A stretch of DNA of 64,000 nucleotides from Massilia forsythiae (GTDB lineage Bacteria; Pseudomonadota; Gammaproteobacteria; Burkholderiales; Burkholderiaceae_D): NCBI RefSeq assembly GCF_012849555.1, contig NZ_CP051685.1, positions 1,488,001 through 1,552,000 of the forward strand, in the 5' to 3' direction. Made by a program: the position numbers and the translations under genes. The notes beneath the pieces were generated by a model, which ran no database searches, was not told where the DNA came from, and saw only the letters and a program-made list of their open reading frames with translations. Every line of letters begins with the position of its first letter. Positions within the stretch are counted from its first letter, which is position 1. Positions 26,486 through 34,603 of the stretch are shown here, in pieces.

Positions 26486-27177
26486 TTCGCCTCCCCGGTG
26501 ACCGCGAACGTCTTCACCGGCTGCGCTGGCCGCAGGGGCGCCGTTTCATACAGCCGGCGGTCGCTGTCGACCGTATAGTAAACCGACGTCTGGCGCGCGT
26601 AGTAGCGCTGGTCGTCGGACACGGCGACGGTGACGATGATCTCGGTTTTCGGCGTGTCGCCGGACGAGAACTGGGACCGGAACCAGGCATAGGCATCGTC
26701 GGCGAAAATGGCGGCCGTGGCAAGCCCGAGGGCGGTGTGGTGCACTTCCGTCAGCGCCCATACGCCAGCAACGAGGGCGGAGCGCTCGCCATGGTACTTG
26801 TATTGCGGGCGATCGCCGGAGAACGCCACCACCTGCGTGTCGACCTCGACCTTCAGGGCATCGCGCGGCGTCTTCGCCACGACGTAGCCGTCGTTGACGA
26901 GCGAGGTCATCAGTTGGCCTGCGACCGCGCGCGTAAAGGGCGTGCCCTGCAGCGGCTGCACGTATAGCGCCACGCGCGGGCCGTTGTTCAGCGCCGGCAG
27001 CAACTGCTTTTCGATGTGTCCGGTAATTGCCGTCCAGTGCGCGCCAGCCTGCAATTTCTGCTGCTCGCTGGTCGGGAAATGGGTCGCGACCGGGACTGGG
27101 CTGTAAGGGGTGGCGCATCCCGTGGCGAGCACGGTCACACCGACCATCGCCGCGATGCGGCTGAGCTGTTCTCTCAT
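26482..27177 (-). CDS. Putative lipoprotein, partner of FlgO-like protein
   Basis: A 231-residue protein. The start MREQLSRIAAMVG at 27177 gives a lipoprotein signal with ATGC at residues 18-21 (Cys21); a longer open frame to 27237 adds no signal features. The mature part has a conserved-looking stretch PRVALYVQPLQGTPFTRAVAGQLMTSLVNDGYVV, similar to the periplasmic beta-alpha domains seen in lipoproteins that accompany FlgO-type proteins. It also has a hydrophobic segment near residues 140-160 (VWALTEVHHTALGLATAAIF). It is translationally coupled to the FlgO-like gene. I do not recognise a characterised family; a joint envelope function with its neighbour is inferred from coupling alone. Confidence 0.75.
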   Translation of the reverse strand: MREQLSRIAAMVGVTVLATGCATPYSPVPVATHFPTSEQQKLQAGAHWTAITGHIEKQLLPALNNGPRVALYVQPLQGTPFTRAVAGQLMTSLVNDGYVVAKTPRDALKVEVDTQVVAFSGDRPQYKYHGERSALVAGVWALTEVHHTALGLATAAIFADDAYAWFRSQFSSGDTPKTEIIVTVAVSDDQRYYARQTSVYYTVDSDRRLYETAPLRPAQPVKTFAVTGEAK

Positions 27178-27395
27178 CTTCTGCGATCTCGTTGCCGCAC
27201 CCGGCAAGCCTGGTGCCTGAAGCCAAAACTCTAGCATGTCAATTTCCCCAATGCAATTTTTTGCAAAAAGGTGAGGATGGGGTACAACATCAACCCTGCG
27301 CGCGCCGGACAGCCAACGCCGCTACACTGGCCATTGCCATTCACGGCAAGCCTGCCGGTACCCTTGCAGGCAGCGACTTCTTACGGAAACCGATC

Positions 27396-28172
27396 ATGCA
27401 CCGCACCCGCTCGCGCAATTGCCGCACCTCACCCGCTCACCGTACGCACCCCATCCTGCTGGCCTGCCTGTCGGCTGTGATGCTGTTGTCATCCGCTAGC
27501 TTCGATGCCGCGGCACAGGCAGCGGCCCCCGATACGCGCTATGAACGCGTGGCGCCCAGCCCGGATGGCATCGGCAAGCGCTACATGGGCCGCGAAATCG
27601 CCGGCGTGATGGGATGGGAGGGCGCGCAATGGCTCGAGCGCGAAAGCCGCGCGCACGAGGAGCGGCCGGAACTGCTTCTGCGGGAACTGGCGCTGGTGCC
27701 CGGCATGACGGTGGCCGACATCGGCGCCGGCACCGGCTACTACACCTGGCAGCTGGCGAAACGGGTCGGGCCCGGCGGGCGGGTGTATGCAGTGGACGTG
27801 CAGCCGGAAATGATCAGGCTGCTCGACAGCCAGATGGCAAAGCGCGGCGTGCGCAACGTGGTCTCGGTGCTGGGCAGCGAAACCACCGTCAAACTGCCGC
27901 CCGCCAGCGTCGACGTGGCGATCATGGTCGATGTCTACCACGAGCTCGCCTATCCCTCGGAAGTCCTCGACAGCATCGTCGAGGCCCTGAAGCCGGGCGG
28001 GCGCGTCGTCTTCGTCGAATACCGGGCCGAGGATCCGGCAGTCGCGATCAAGCCGCTGCACAAGATGAGCGCGCCGCAGGTACGGCGTGAAGCCACGGCG
28101 CATGGCCTGAAGTGGGAACGCAGCATCGAATCGTTGCCGATCCAGCATGCGATCGTGTTTCGCAAGCCCTGA
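27396..28172 (+). CDS. Exported class I SAM-dependent methyltransferase
   Basis: A 258-residue protein that starts with a basic N-terminus (MHRTRSRNCRTSPAHR) and a hydrophobic core (ILLACLSAVMLLSSASF), then a likely cleavage after AAAQA. It should therefore be secreted to the periplasm. The mature domain is a complete class I methyltransferase: motif I VADIGAGTGYYTWQL, motif II VYAVDVQPEMI, motif IV VDVAIMVDVYHEL and post-motif LKPGGRVVFVEY. A periplasmic methyltransferase is odd because SAM is cytoplasmic, though such signal-bearing homologues are common in proteobacteria. The ATG at 27396 was chosen because it begins the signal sequence; the frame upstream is not conserved-looking. Divergent from the lipoprotein pair. 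Confidence 0.85.
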   Translation: MHRTRSRNCRTSPAHRTHPILLACLSAVMLLSSASFDAAAQAAAPDTRYERVAPSPDGIGKRYMGREIAGVMGWEGAQWLERESRAHEERPELLLRELALVPGMTVADIGAGTGYYTWQLAKRVGPGGRVYAVDVQPEMIRLLDSQMAKRGVRNVVSVLGSETTVKLPPASVDVAIMVDVYHELAYPSEVLDSIVEALKPGGRVVFVEYRAEDPAVAIKPLHKMSAPQVRREATAHGLKWERSIESLPIQHAIVFRKP

Positions 28173-28311
28173 TGCAGATTGCTTGCCGTTGCTATCGATG
28201 CGTAGCGGGCAGAGGGCTGAAGTGGTCCTGTGACGAATTCCATTAGAGAGAGCCCCACAGTGACGGCCCGTGAGTGCGCCGTTCGTGTGCTTGGGCTCGC
28301 GGGGCAATCGG

Positions 28312-28958
28312 TCAAACAGCCGACCGTCTACCGAGAACGGCAAGGTTTTGCGACAGCCGTTCATGGAGTATCTTTTTCCACGCCGGGTCGAGACACTGTG
28401 TCGCCATGGCGAAGCTGGCCGCGATACGCCCGAGCAAAGCGTCAAGATAGTCCGCCGCATCCACTGGCCCTGCAAATCCAAAGCGATGCGCGTCAGCCAG
28501 TACCGCCTCCCTGGAAATGTCGAAGCGTCCCAGCGCCAGCTGCATGTAAAGCCGCGTCGGCGTTTCGACCGGGTTGGGCACGACATCGAAAGCCGGCGCG
28601 AGCCGCCAGCGGCGCTCGTCCGAACGGTAGACGATCGCGTGATTGCGCACGTGGTCATCGTCGTTGCCGCACACCGCATTGAATACCATGCGGCCGAACA
28701 GTTCCACGCGGTCTTCCATTGGCAGCCCCGCCAGCTTCAGCTCGTCGGCCAGGCGCGGATAACTGCAGCGATCGGTCTGTGGAATGCCTGGATATTCCGC
28801 CTGCAGCAAGGAGGCGGCGCTCACGCACATGTGGCGCTGCAGATGGGTGCGGTCGAACCGCAGGACACGTACGGCACTGCGACCACCCGACGTCCCTTCC
28901 TGTAGCGTCCAACCGTTACCCAATCGCCGGTATCGGGCCGTTGCAGGTACACATACAA
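28312..28958 (-). pseudogene. hipA-like toxin kinase gene with large internal deletion
   Basis: Reading left from a TTG at 28958, four bases after the hipB stop, the frame encodes LYVYLQRPDTGDWVTVGRYR, which looks like the N-terminus of a HipA kinase. It then runs out of register. The remaining frame (from about 28905 to 28312) encodes a HipA C-terminal domain starting near GGRSAVRVLRFDR and including the catalytic-loop motif CGNDDDHVRNHAI and APAFDVVPNP. Joining the two parts requires a change of frame and leaves out roughly 200 residues normally found between them, so the gene carries a large internal deletion with a frameshift at the junction (near 28890-28905). The ATP-binding N-lobe is mostly lost and a kinase-active toxin is not expected. 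The neighbouring antitoxin-like gene is intact. Confidence 0.8.
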
Positions 28959-28962
28959 AGGC

Positions 28963-29295
28963 TTAGAAGTATTCATCCTCGTCGCCCTTTTCTTGCCGGG
29001 TCAACTTGACGCGGTGGCCGACCTCACCCTGCCACAGTTCCACAGGCAATACCGGCACCGCGCGATCGGCGATTCCCAATGCAAGAAAGGCCGTCACATA
29101 AGCGCCTGCCCCCGCGCCCGGATCGCCTTTTTCGAGGCGCAGCAAGGTGGCGCGCGACACGCCCAGCCGCGCGGACAAGTCGGCGACGGTGATGCGCTGG
29201 CGCAGGCGCTGGGTGCGAATACATCTGCCCCATATGATGAGCCGCTCTAAAACGAGTGTTGGCCAGGTTTGCGTGTTGGTGAGCTTCTTGGGCAT
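28963..29295 (-). CDS. HipB-like HTH antitoxin/repressor, locus 1
   Basis: A 110-residue XRE-family DNA-binding protein from the ATG at 29295 (MPKKLTNTQ). The helix-turn-helix is RITVADLSARLGVSRATLLRLEKGDPG (about residues 37-63). The acidic C-terminal tail EKGDEDEYF may contact the HipA kinase. An upstream in-frame start at 29361 would place the N-terminus inside the operator-like dyad and is unlikely. It is followed after four bases by the decayed hipA gene, the normal hipBA order. HipB proteins repress their own promoter and neutralise HipA. Here the toxin is broken, so only the DNA-binding role could remain. Confidence 0.82.
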   Translation of the reverse strand: MPKKLTNTQTWPTLVLERLIIWGRCIRTQRLRQRITVADLSARLGVSRATLLRLEKGDPGAGAGAYVTAFLALGIADRAVPVLPVELWQGEVGHRVKLTRQEKGDEDEYF

Positions 29296-29339
29296 GATCG
29301 GCTTGCTGCATAGTTGAGTCGTTATGAAGCCTAACGTAT

Positions 29340-29410
29340 CATCTATGAACATTCTCAGCAATAGATCAGCATCATAGATGTTTCTTTATATCGCATAAAG
29401 AAGCATCTAT
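29340..29410. promoter_or_regulatory. Dyad operator cluster upstream of hipB locus 1
   Basis: A near-perfect palindrome spans 29374-29410: ATAGATG, one base, TTCTTTAT, a five-base spacer ATCGC, ATAAAGAA, one base, CATCTAT (15 of 16 paired positions). A third copy of CATCTAT is at 29340-29346. The region is AT-rich in a GC-rich genome and lies 45-115 bases before the hipB start, where HipB-type autorepressors bind. It also lies just downstream of the serine hydrolase gene, so a terminator role is an alternative, but there is no T-run. Confidence 0.6.
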
Positions 29411-29455
29411 AAAGCACAAACTATCTGGAATCCAATCGATTCGAACTGGTAATGT

Positions 29456-31087
29456 TCAACGCTTCACCGGCGTGAAATTCAAATCCTGGAAGTCGTAGCT
29501 GAAATCGGTCTCGGTGGAAATCGGCTGCATGCGCATGCGCTCGATGCTGCCGTCCGGGTTGAGCGAGAACGTCACGTAGGCGTCGGCATTGAAATTCCTC
29601 TCCTTCCAGCGCACGATGAAGGTGTCGTGCTGGAAGTGCTCCAGCTCGCCGGTGAGATCCGGCGTGCGCGTAAAGGTCAGCAGTTGCTTGCCGCCGCTGT
29701 GGCGGATGGTGGCGAGGCCGTACCACGGGTCCTGGTAGTCGCCGTCGTAGGCCGTGCGCGCCAGCGAGGGCTGCGACCTGGCGGCGCGCGCCGACCTGGT
29801 CTTGCCCAGTCGCGCCTGCTCCTTCTCGTGGTTTTCCTGGTCCACAGCCGCCACCGCGCCGATCCAGTCCGGGCCGCCGGTCACGCCCAGGTAGCGGTCG
29901 AGCAGCTGGTACTGCAGCGCGTTGAGCGAGCCGCCGCTTTCGGCGTTGGTGAGAATCGCGATGCCGAGTTTCGCTTCCGGCACCAGCACCACCTTCGAAT
30001 AAAAGCCCTGCAGCGCGCCGCTGTGCAGCGCCAGCAGTTTTCCTTGCCAGTCGCGCAGCTGGAAGCCCAGGCCGTAGGCGGCGAAGTTGGGGCGGGTGCC
30101 GGCCAGTTTCGGATTTGGCTCGGCGATGCGCATCGGCGTCTGCGCGGTCCACAGTTCGCGCGCCTGCTTGTCGCTGAACAGGCGGCGTTCCTTGCCGTCC
30201 GCATTCTTGCCCAGGCTGCCGCCGGCCAGCAGCACGTTCATCCAGCGCGCGATGTCCTCGGCATTGGTGTTGATGCCGACCGCGCCCACCGCGTTCGCCA
30301 CCGGCATCGATTTCACGGCGGCGATCTTGCCGTCGATCTTGCTGTGCGGGCTGGCCAGGTCCGGGTTGCCGGCGTTTTCCGCCAGGCTGGTGGTCGTGGT
30401 CGCCATGCCGACCGGGGTCAGGATGCGCTCGCGGATCGTTTCTCCCCAGGTCTTGCCGGACTTCGCGGCGACGATCTTGCCGGCCACGATGTACAGCAAA
30501 TTGTCGTAGGCATAGCTGCTGCGAAAGCTGGTGCTGGGCGCGATGAAGCGCAGCTTGTGGATGATCTCGTCGGTCGAGAAATTCGTGGTCGGCCACCACA
30601 GCAGGTCGCCCGCGCCCAGGCCCAGGCCGCTGCGGTGGGTGAGCAGGTCGCGCACCGTCATCTCGTGGGTGACGTAGGCGTCGTACATCTGGAAATCGGG
30701 CAAATGCTTGGTGACCGGATCGTCCCAGGCCAGCTTGCCCTCGTCGACCAGCATCGCCAGCGCGGCGGCGGTGAACGCCTTCGAGTTCGACGCGACCTCG
30801 AACAGCGTCTTGCCGTCCACCCTGGCCGGCTCGCCCAGCTTGCGCACGCCGAAGCCCTGGGCTGCCACGACGTTACCGTCCTTGACCACGGCAATGGCGA
30901 TGCCCGGCACGTCGAACAGCTGCATGGTGCGGGTGACGTCGGCGGCCAGGGTGGCGTCGGCAACCGGGGCCGATGCGGCGGCGGACTGCATGGCCGGCGC
31001 CGCTTGGGGCCGGGCGAATGCGGTGCTGGCGAGGGGGGCGGCGGCGGCGGAATAGGCGATCAGGACTGCTGCGGCGATGCGTTTCAT
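29456..31087 (-). CDS. Serine hydrolase of the class C beta-lactamase/penicillin-binding family, exported
   Basis: A 543-residue secreted hydrolase. The signal peptide ends near STAFA|RPQ (residue 25). Catalytic motifs are present in order: SxxK as SNSK (Ser100-Lys103), YxN as YDN (Tyr194-Asn196) in SYAYDNLLYIVAGKI, and HSG in LALHSGALQGF replacing KTG. This pattern is shared by esterases, D-aminopeptidases and PBP4-like proteins annotated as beta-lactamase-related serine hydrolases. A C-terminal DUF3471-like beta domain occupies about residues 430-543 (YDGDYQDPWYGLATIRHSGG). It sits between the two hipBA remnants with no operon partner. The substrate could be a peptide or an ester; beta-lactam resistance should not be assumed. 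Confidence 0.9.
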   Translation of the reverse strand: MKRIAAAVLIAYSAAAAPLASTAFARPQAAPAMQSAAASAPVADATLAADVTRTMQLFDVPGIAIAVVKDGNVVAAQGFGVRKLGEPARVDGKTLFEVASNSKAFTAAALAMLVDEGKLAWDDPVTKHLPDFQMYDAYVTHEMTVRDLLTHRSGLGLGAGDLLWWPTTNFSTDEIIHKLRFIAPSTSFRSSYAYDNLLYIVAGKIVAAKSGKTWGETIRERILTPVGMATTTTSLAENAGNPDLASPHSKIDGKIAAVKSMPVANAVGAVGINTNAEDIARWMNVLLAGGSLGKNADGKERRLFSDKQARELWTAQTPMRIAEPNPKLAGTRPNFAAYGLGFQLRDWQGKLLALHSGALQGFYSKVVLVPEAKLGIAILTNAESGGSLNALQYQLLDRYLGVTGGPDWIGAVAAVDQENHEKEQARLGKTRSARAARSQPSLARTAYDGDYQDPWYGLATIRHSGGKQLLTFTRTPDLTGELEHFQHDTFIVRWKERNFNADAYVTFSLNPDGSIERMRMQPISTETDFSYDFQDLNFTPVKR

Positions 31088-31191
31088 GGAATGCGCTCTC
31101 GGATGTCTCGTGGGGCGGGCACGCCGGACGGCGCGCGATGGGCGAGCGCAGGATAGCACTTAAGCTGATGCGGGGAAAGGAAGGATGCCGC

Positions 31192-32326
31192 CTACACCTT
31201 GGCACCCAGCCTGGCAGTCATCTCGCCAATAACGATGTGGATAATGCAGCGCAGCAGCCGCAATTCCCCGGCAAGGGACGCTCGCGCCCCTTCCGGCAAA
31301 CAGCTGTTCTTGATCTCGATGGCCTCGTACAGCGCCTGGGCTTGCGGTTTGATCTGCTCGACCATCCGAGTCAGTTCACGCATGACCGTCGCCTTGCCCA
31401 GGCCCAGCCGGACGCCGGATTCCAGCAACATCGCTCGGGTGATGTCGCCAAAATACCTGGCGCCTTGCGGCGGTAGCGCCATCTCGACCTGCGGCCAGGC
31501 CGCCCTCTCCCCTGCCATCGCCGCCGTGGCATACACGGCGGTGCTGAGCAGGTCGTAGCTCGGCGCGATTTCGATACCGGCAGACGACACCAGGAATGAA
31601 ACGTTCTTGAGATGGTTGTCGCCGTTGCCGACCAGTCCGGTCGAAACGATCGATCAGGTAGACGGGTTGCGGACAGTAGTGCCGATGCACCTTCGGCACG
31701 GGCAACCCGAGGCTGTCGGCCAGGCGCATCACGAAATACTCGTTGATGACAGACGCCGGATAATCTCCCGTCGGATGATCCGGTTTGAGGATATGCGTCG
31801 AAACGTCGCCCGGCAGCGGTTCGTACAGCCGGCCATTGCGATACACGACGGGAAGCTTGTGCTGGGCACCGGCCAAGGACATGTGCTTGGGGGCGTCGTG
31901 GCTCAGCGGCACCCGCGGCAGATTGCGAACCCGATCGGACAGCGTTTGATCCGTCAATGGCCGCAAGCCGGTCAGGGCCGCGGCAGGCTGTTGCGGATCT
32001 CGCAGCACCAGGGAGCCGGCCGATTCGGCGCCGTAGTAGGCGAGCAAACCGAACGCGTCCGCTTCCGGAATGGCGGCGTCCTTGGCCAGCACGCTGCGCA
32101 ATGCTTCTTCCGGTAACAGATTATCGAAATACCATTGGACAGGACGATTACTCGCGCCGTCCCGATGCGTCGCCGCCATACGCGGCAAGGCCGGCGACAA
32201 ATCGAATCCGTCCGCTGCCTGGACCCACGCCGGGTCGTAGTCGAAGGCCCACAGGTCGTTCTCTTCCCGCAAACGTCCTACCTGGACGTCGTTGATGAAC
32301 ACGTCCAGCACGCGCGCATCCATCAT
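31192..32326 (-). pseudogene. hipA-like toxin kinase gene with internal deletion and frameshift
   Basis: The N-terminal frame from the ATG at 32326, overlapping the hipB stop (ATGA), encodes a good HipA N-lobe. Landmarks are VLDVFINDVQVGRL, QWYFDNLLPEEALR, KHMSLAGAQHKLPVVY, THILKPDHP, NEYFVMRLADSLGLPVP and YLIDRFDRTG, ending near 31645. The C-terminal lobe continues in another frame: GNGDNHLKNVSFLV, APSYDLLSTAVYATAA, then helical sequence to 31192. In intact HipA proteins the two parts are separated by some 60-80 residues that are missing here, and the junction near 31640 also breaks the frame. The catalytic GNGDNHLKN survives in sequence but would not be translated with the N-lobe. This is a second independent hipA decay within 4 kb. 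Confidence 0.82.
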
Positions 32327-32658
32327 TCGCCTTCGGCTGGCGATGAGCGGCGCCGGCGGGACGGCGGACGCACCCCTTTTGCACGCAGCTTTTCCAGTTC
32401 CTCCATGGCAGCCGGAGGCACGTCCAACGCCACCTGGATGCCCAGTTCTTCCAGCAACCGCAGGACACGCCCCAGCTGGACGGTTTCCTTGCCGCGCTCG
32501 ACGTCGCCGACGAATACCGCACCCAGGTTGGCGCTGCCGGCGACATCGTCCAGCCGCAGTCGGTGGGCGCGGCGGGTGGCGCGAATCAAGAGGCCGAGTT
32601 CCGCTACGGAATTAACAGGGAGGATCATTTGGGCACGTAACGATCTATGTGATGGCAT
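32323..32658 (-). CDS. HipB-like HTH antitoxin/repressor, locus 2
   Basis: A 111-residue XRE-type regulator. The ATG at 32658 has AGGA nine bases upstream. The HTH region is ELGLLIRATRRAHRLRLDDVAGSANLGAVFVGDVERGK (about residues 20-57), followed by the dimer helix QLGRVLRLLEELGIQVALDV. The C-terminal tail is basic (RPPSRRRRSSPAEGE). It is not closely similar to the HipB at 28963-29295, so the two loci are not a recent duplication. The start codon lies inside the first of three regularly spaced palindromes. The stop overlaps the start of the broken hipA gene. It is probably an autorepressor left without a working toxin. Confidence 0.85.
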   Translation of the reverse strand: MPSHRSLRAQMILPVNSVAELGLLIRATRRAHRLRLDDVAGSANLGAVFVGDVERGKETVQLGRVLRLLEELGIQVALDVPPAAMEELEKLRAKGVRPPSRRRRSSPAEGE

Positions 32659-32760
32659 ATATTTTATTCCTACTCAGGCTGCCCATCCACAGAATGTATG
32701 CAATGACATATATTTTTTTAGGAGACAGTCTCACAAACAAAAAATCCATGCGATCGCATG
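32646..32760. promoter_or_regulatory. Three evenly spaced palindromic operators upstream of hipB locus 2
   Basis: Three 14-base palindromes share the pattern YATG-N6-CATR: TATGTGATGGCATA (32646-32659), TATGCAATGACATA (32697-32710) and CATGCGATCGCATG (32747-32760). Their starts are 51 and 50 bases apart, close to five helical turns, and each is followed on its right by a T-rich run. The first covers the hipB start codon. The second overlaps a candidate -10 (TATATG on the - strand, 18 bases after TTGTGA). These are the expected features of cooperative HipB binding sites. Confidence 0.75.
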
Positions 32761-32831
32761 TTTTTATCGCTGACAATGTTCAGCAGTATTCGCCATGATC
32801 TTCAAGTTCCTGGCAGGTCTCGTGCAAGCAA

Positions 32832-34550
32832 TCAGGGCTGGTGCTGGTCCACCCACACCGGCGCCGACCACAGGATGGCGCCATCGTCCTGCGTCACCTT
32901 GGCATAGTAGAAATGCGGCCCCGGCGTGGGCGTAAAGGTGGTGTCGGGGTTCTTGGCGAACGGGGTAACGGTGCCGTTACGCCCCGGCACGCCTTGCATG
33001 AGCGCGACCGAGGCGGCGCGGCGGCCGTTGTCGCTGGCGTAGTGCACCTGCAGCGACAGCGGGCCGCTGTTGTCGAAGCGCTCGCCCATCAGGCGGCCGT
33101 TGGCGGTGAGCACCAATTGCGCGTGCTTGTCCATGGTGGCGAACACGCGCCGCGCGCGCAGCGCGTCGAGGAAACTGGCGCGCGTGAGCGGCACGCCGTT
33201 CGGGACCAGCACGGCGCTGCGGTTCGAATACGAGGCGCCCCAGTTGGCGCAGTGGTTGTCCTGGTTGCTGCTGAAGGCGACGTGGTAGCCTGCTTCCAGC
33301 AGCTTGTTGCAGGCCTGCTCGAAGTTGCTGCGCCGGGTTTCGGATTCGTCGTCGCGGTTGGAAAAGGCGGCGCTGTTCATCACTTCGCACAGGGCCATGG
33401 CGGCGTCGCCATCTGCGGTGTAGGCCAGCGGCTTGCCGTCGATGACGAACTGGCCGCCCGTGGCCGGGTGGTTGAACTGGCCGACCCAGCCGCGCTGGCG
33501 CATCAGCGTGTACAGGGCGGCGTAGTCGCCGCGTGCGGTGGCGGTGTCGGCCAGCAGGTCGCCCTTGGCGGTCTGTTCCCAGCCGAGCAGTTCGTCGGTG
33601 TTGAAGATGTTCAGGTGGCCGCCCTTGCTGATCACGCCCCACTCCAGGCCGTACAGGGCCAAGAAGCCGGGGTTGGCGGCGCTGAAGTCGCGCGCGGTCT
33701 GCAGGCCGGCGTGGTACAGGCGTTTTGCTTTGGCCGGGTCGGCGTCGCTCTTGGTGCCGTCCGAGCCGTCGTACATGTGGTTGTGCTCGGACACCATCAG
33801 GAAATCCAGGCCGCGATCGCGCGCGTACGGGTAGGCGGCGGCCGGGCCGTAGGGCGCGCTCTGTGGCTCCTGCGCGCCCTTGCACTCGCTTAATGGCGCG
33901 CCGCCGTCGCTGTCGCCGGTCTGGCTGTGCAGGTTGCCGTAATAGACGGTGTACGGCAGCGCGGACGGCGCCGGTGCGGCATCGGGAGATTGCACCGTAT
34001 GGCCGGTCGGCAGCGGCTGGAAGGCCGGCAACGCTGGCGCCGGGATGGCGCCGACGCCGATGTCCCAGGATTGCTCGACGTCCTCGGCGGCGTCGCCGCT
34101 GCCGGTGGATGCCCCCATGCGCACGCGGTAGATGCCGGGCGCCGCCGGGCGGCCGTCGACCAGGCCGGGCCAGCGCACCGTCACGTCGAGCGGCTGGCCG
34201 GTCAGTGTCAGTGCGCCCTGCCAGGTGGCGACCACGCGGCCGCTAGGTGCCAGCAGGTCGAGCTGCCAGCGCGCGACGCGTGGTGCGGCCAGGCCGGGGT
34301 ACTCGAAGGACAAGGTGAAGGTGCGCGCATCCGGCTGGGCGCGGCTGGTGGCGTCGCCGGCATACGGCGCGAGCAGGGTGGCTTCGAATTCGCTGTGTTC
34401 GTGCTGGACGACCGCAGCCGGCCCGCTGGAGGAACCGGCGCTGGCGCCGGGCACTACCGGGGCGGCGCCGGCGGCAAGGGTGAGCAGGCTGGCCGCAGCC
34501 AGCAGCGCTGGCCGGGACAGGAAGAAAGCGAACAGGAATGAGGTTTTCAT
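32832..34550 (-). CDS. CehA/McbA-family PHP-type metallohydrolase, exported
   Basis: A 572-residue protein with a signal peptide (MKTSFLFAFFLSRPALLAAASLL, cleavage near residue 30). A beta-sandwich region follows (about 45-185), then a PHP metallohydrolase domain from YYGNLHSQTGDSDGG near residue 200. Metal-binding motifs visible are NLHSQ, SEHNHM, GLEWGVISKGGHLNIF and FNHP. The C-terminal part (LTRASFLDALRARRVFATMDKHAQLVL) is typical of the CehA/McbA group, named after carbaryl hydrolases but mostly of unknown substrate. The promoter is well defined, but there is no ribosome site between a perfect hairpin and the ATG. It is a single-gene unit between hipB and ndvB. Confidence 0.87.
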   Translation of the reverse strand: MKTSFLFAFFLSRPALLAAASLLTLAAGAAPVVPGASAGSSSGPAAVVQHEHSEFEATLLAPYAGDATSRAQPDARTFTLSFEYPGLAAPRVARWQLDLLAPSGRVVATWQGALTLTGQPLDVTVRWPGLVDGRPAAPGIYRVRMGASTGSGDAAEDVEQSWDIGVGAIPAPALPAFQPLPTGHTVQSPDAAPAPSALPYTVYYGNLHSQTGDSDGGAPLSECKGAQEPQSAPYGPAAAYPYARDRGLDFLMVSEHNHMYDGSDGTKSDADPAKAKRLYHAGLQTARDFSAANPGFLALYGLEWGVISKGGHLNIFNTDELLGWEQTAKGDLLADTATARGDYAALYTLMRQRGWVGQFNHPATGGQFVIDGKPLAYTADGDAAMALCEVMNSAAFSNRDDESETRRSNFEQACNKLLEAGYHVAFSSNQDNHCANWGASYSNRSAVLVPNGVPLTRASFLDALRARRVFATMDKHAQLVLTANGRLMGERFDNSGPLSLQVHYASDNGRRAASVALMQGVPGRNGTVTPFAKNPDTTFTPTPGPHFYYAKVTQDDGAILWSAPVWVDQHQP

Positions 34551-34573
34551 GATGCAATTTTTACAATTGCATC
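34551..34573 (-). promoter_or_regulatory. Perfect hairpin touching the start codon of the CehA-like gene
   Basis: The arms GATGCAATT (34551-34559) and AATTGCATC (34565-34573) are perfect nine-base inverted repeats with a five-base loop. The hairpin ends directly before the ATG at 34550, in the place where a Shine-Dalgarno sequence would be. A second hairpin, TCCACG/CGTGGA (34578-34595), lies just upstream in the same short leader. Together they suggest control of translation or a protein-binding site. Confidence 0.65.
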
Positions 34574-34603
34574 GATTTCCACGTTGATGCGTGGATCATT
34601 CCT

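Noticed and set aside
29456-31087. Beta-lactam resistance gene
   Set aside because: The motifs SxxK, YxN and HxG fit the wider serine hydrolase family, and the DUF3471-like tail is not found in class C beta-lactamases. Resistance is not supported.
28312-32658. A genomic island bounded by the two hipBA loci
   Set aside because: No integrase, attachment repeats or tRNA were seen, and the serine hydrolase between the loci looks like ordinary chromosomal sequence.
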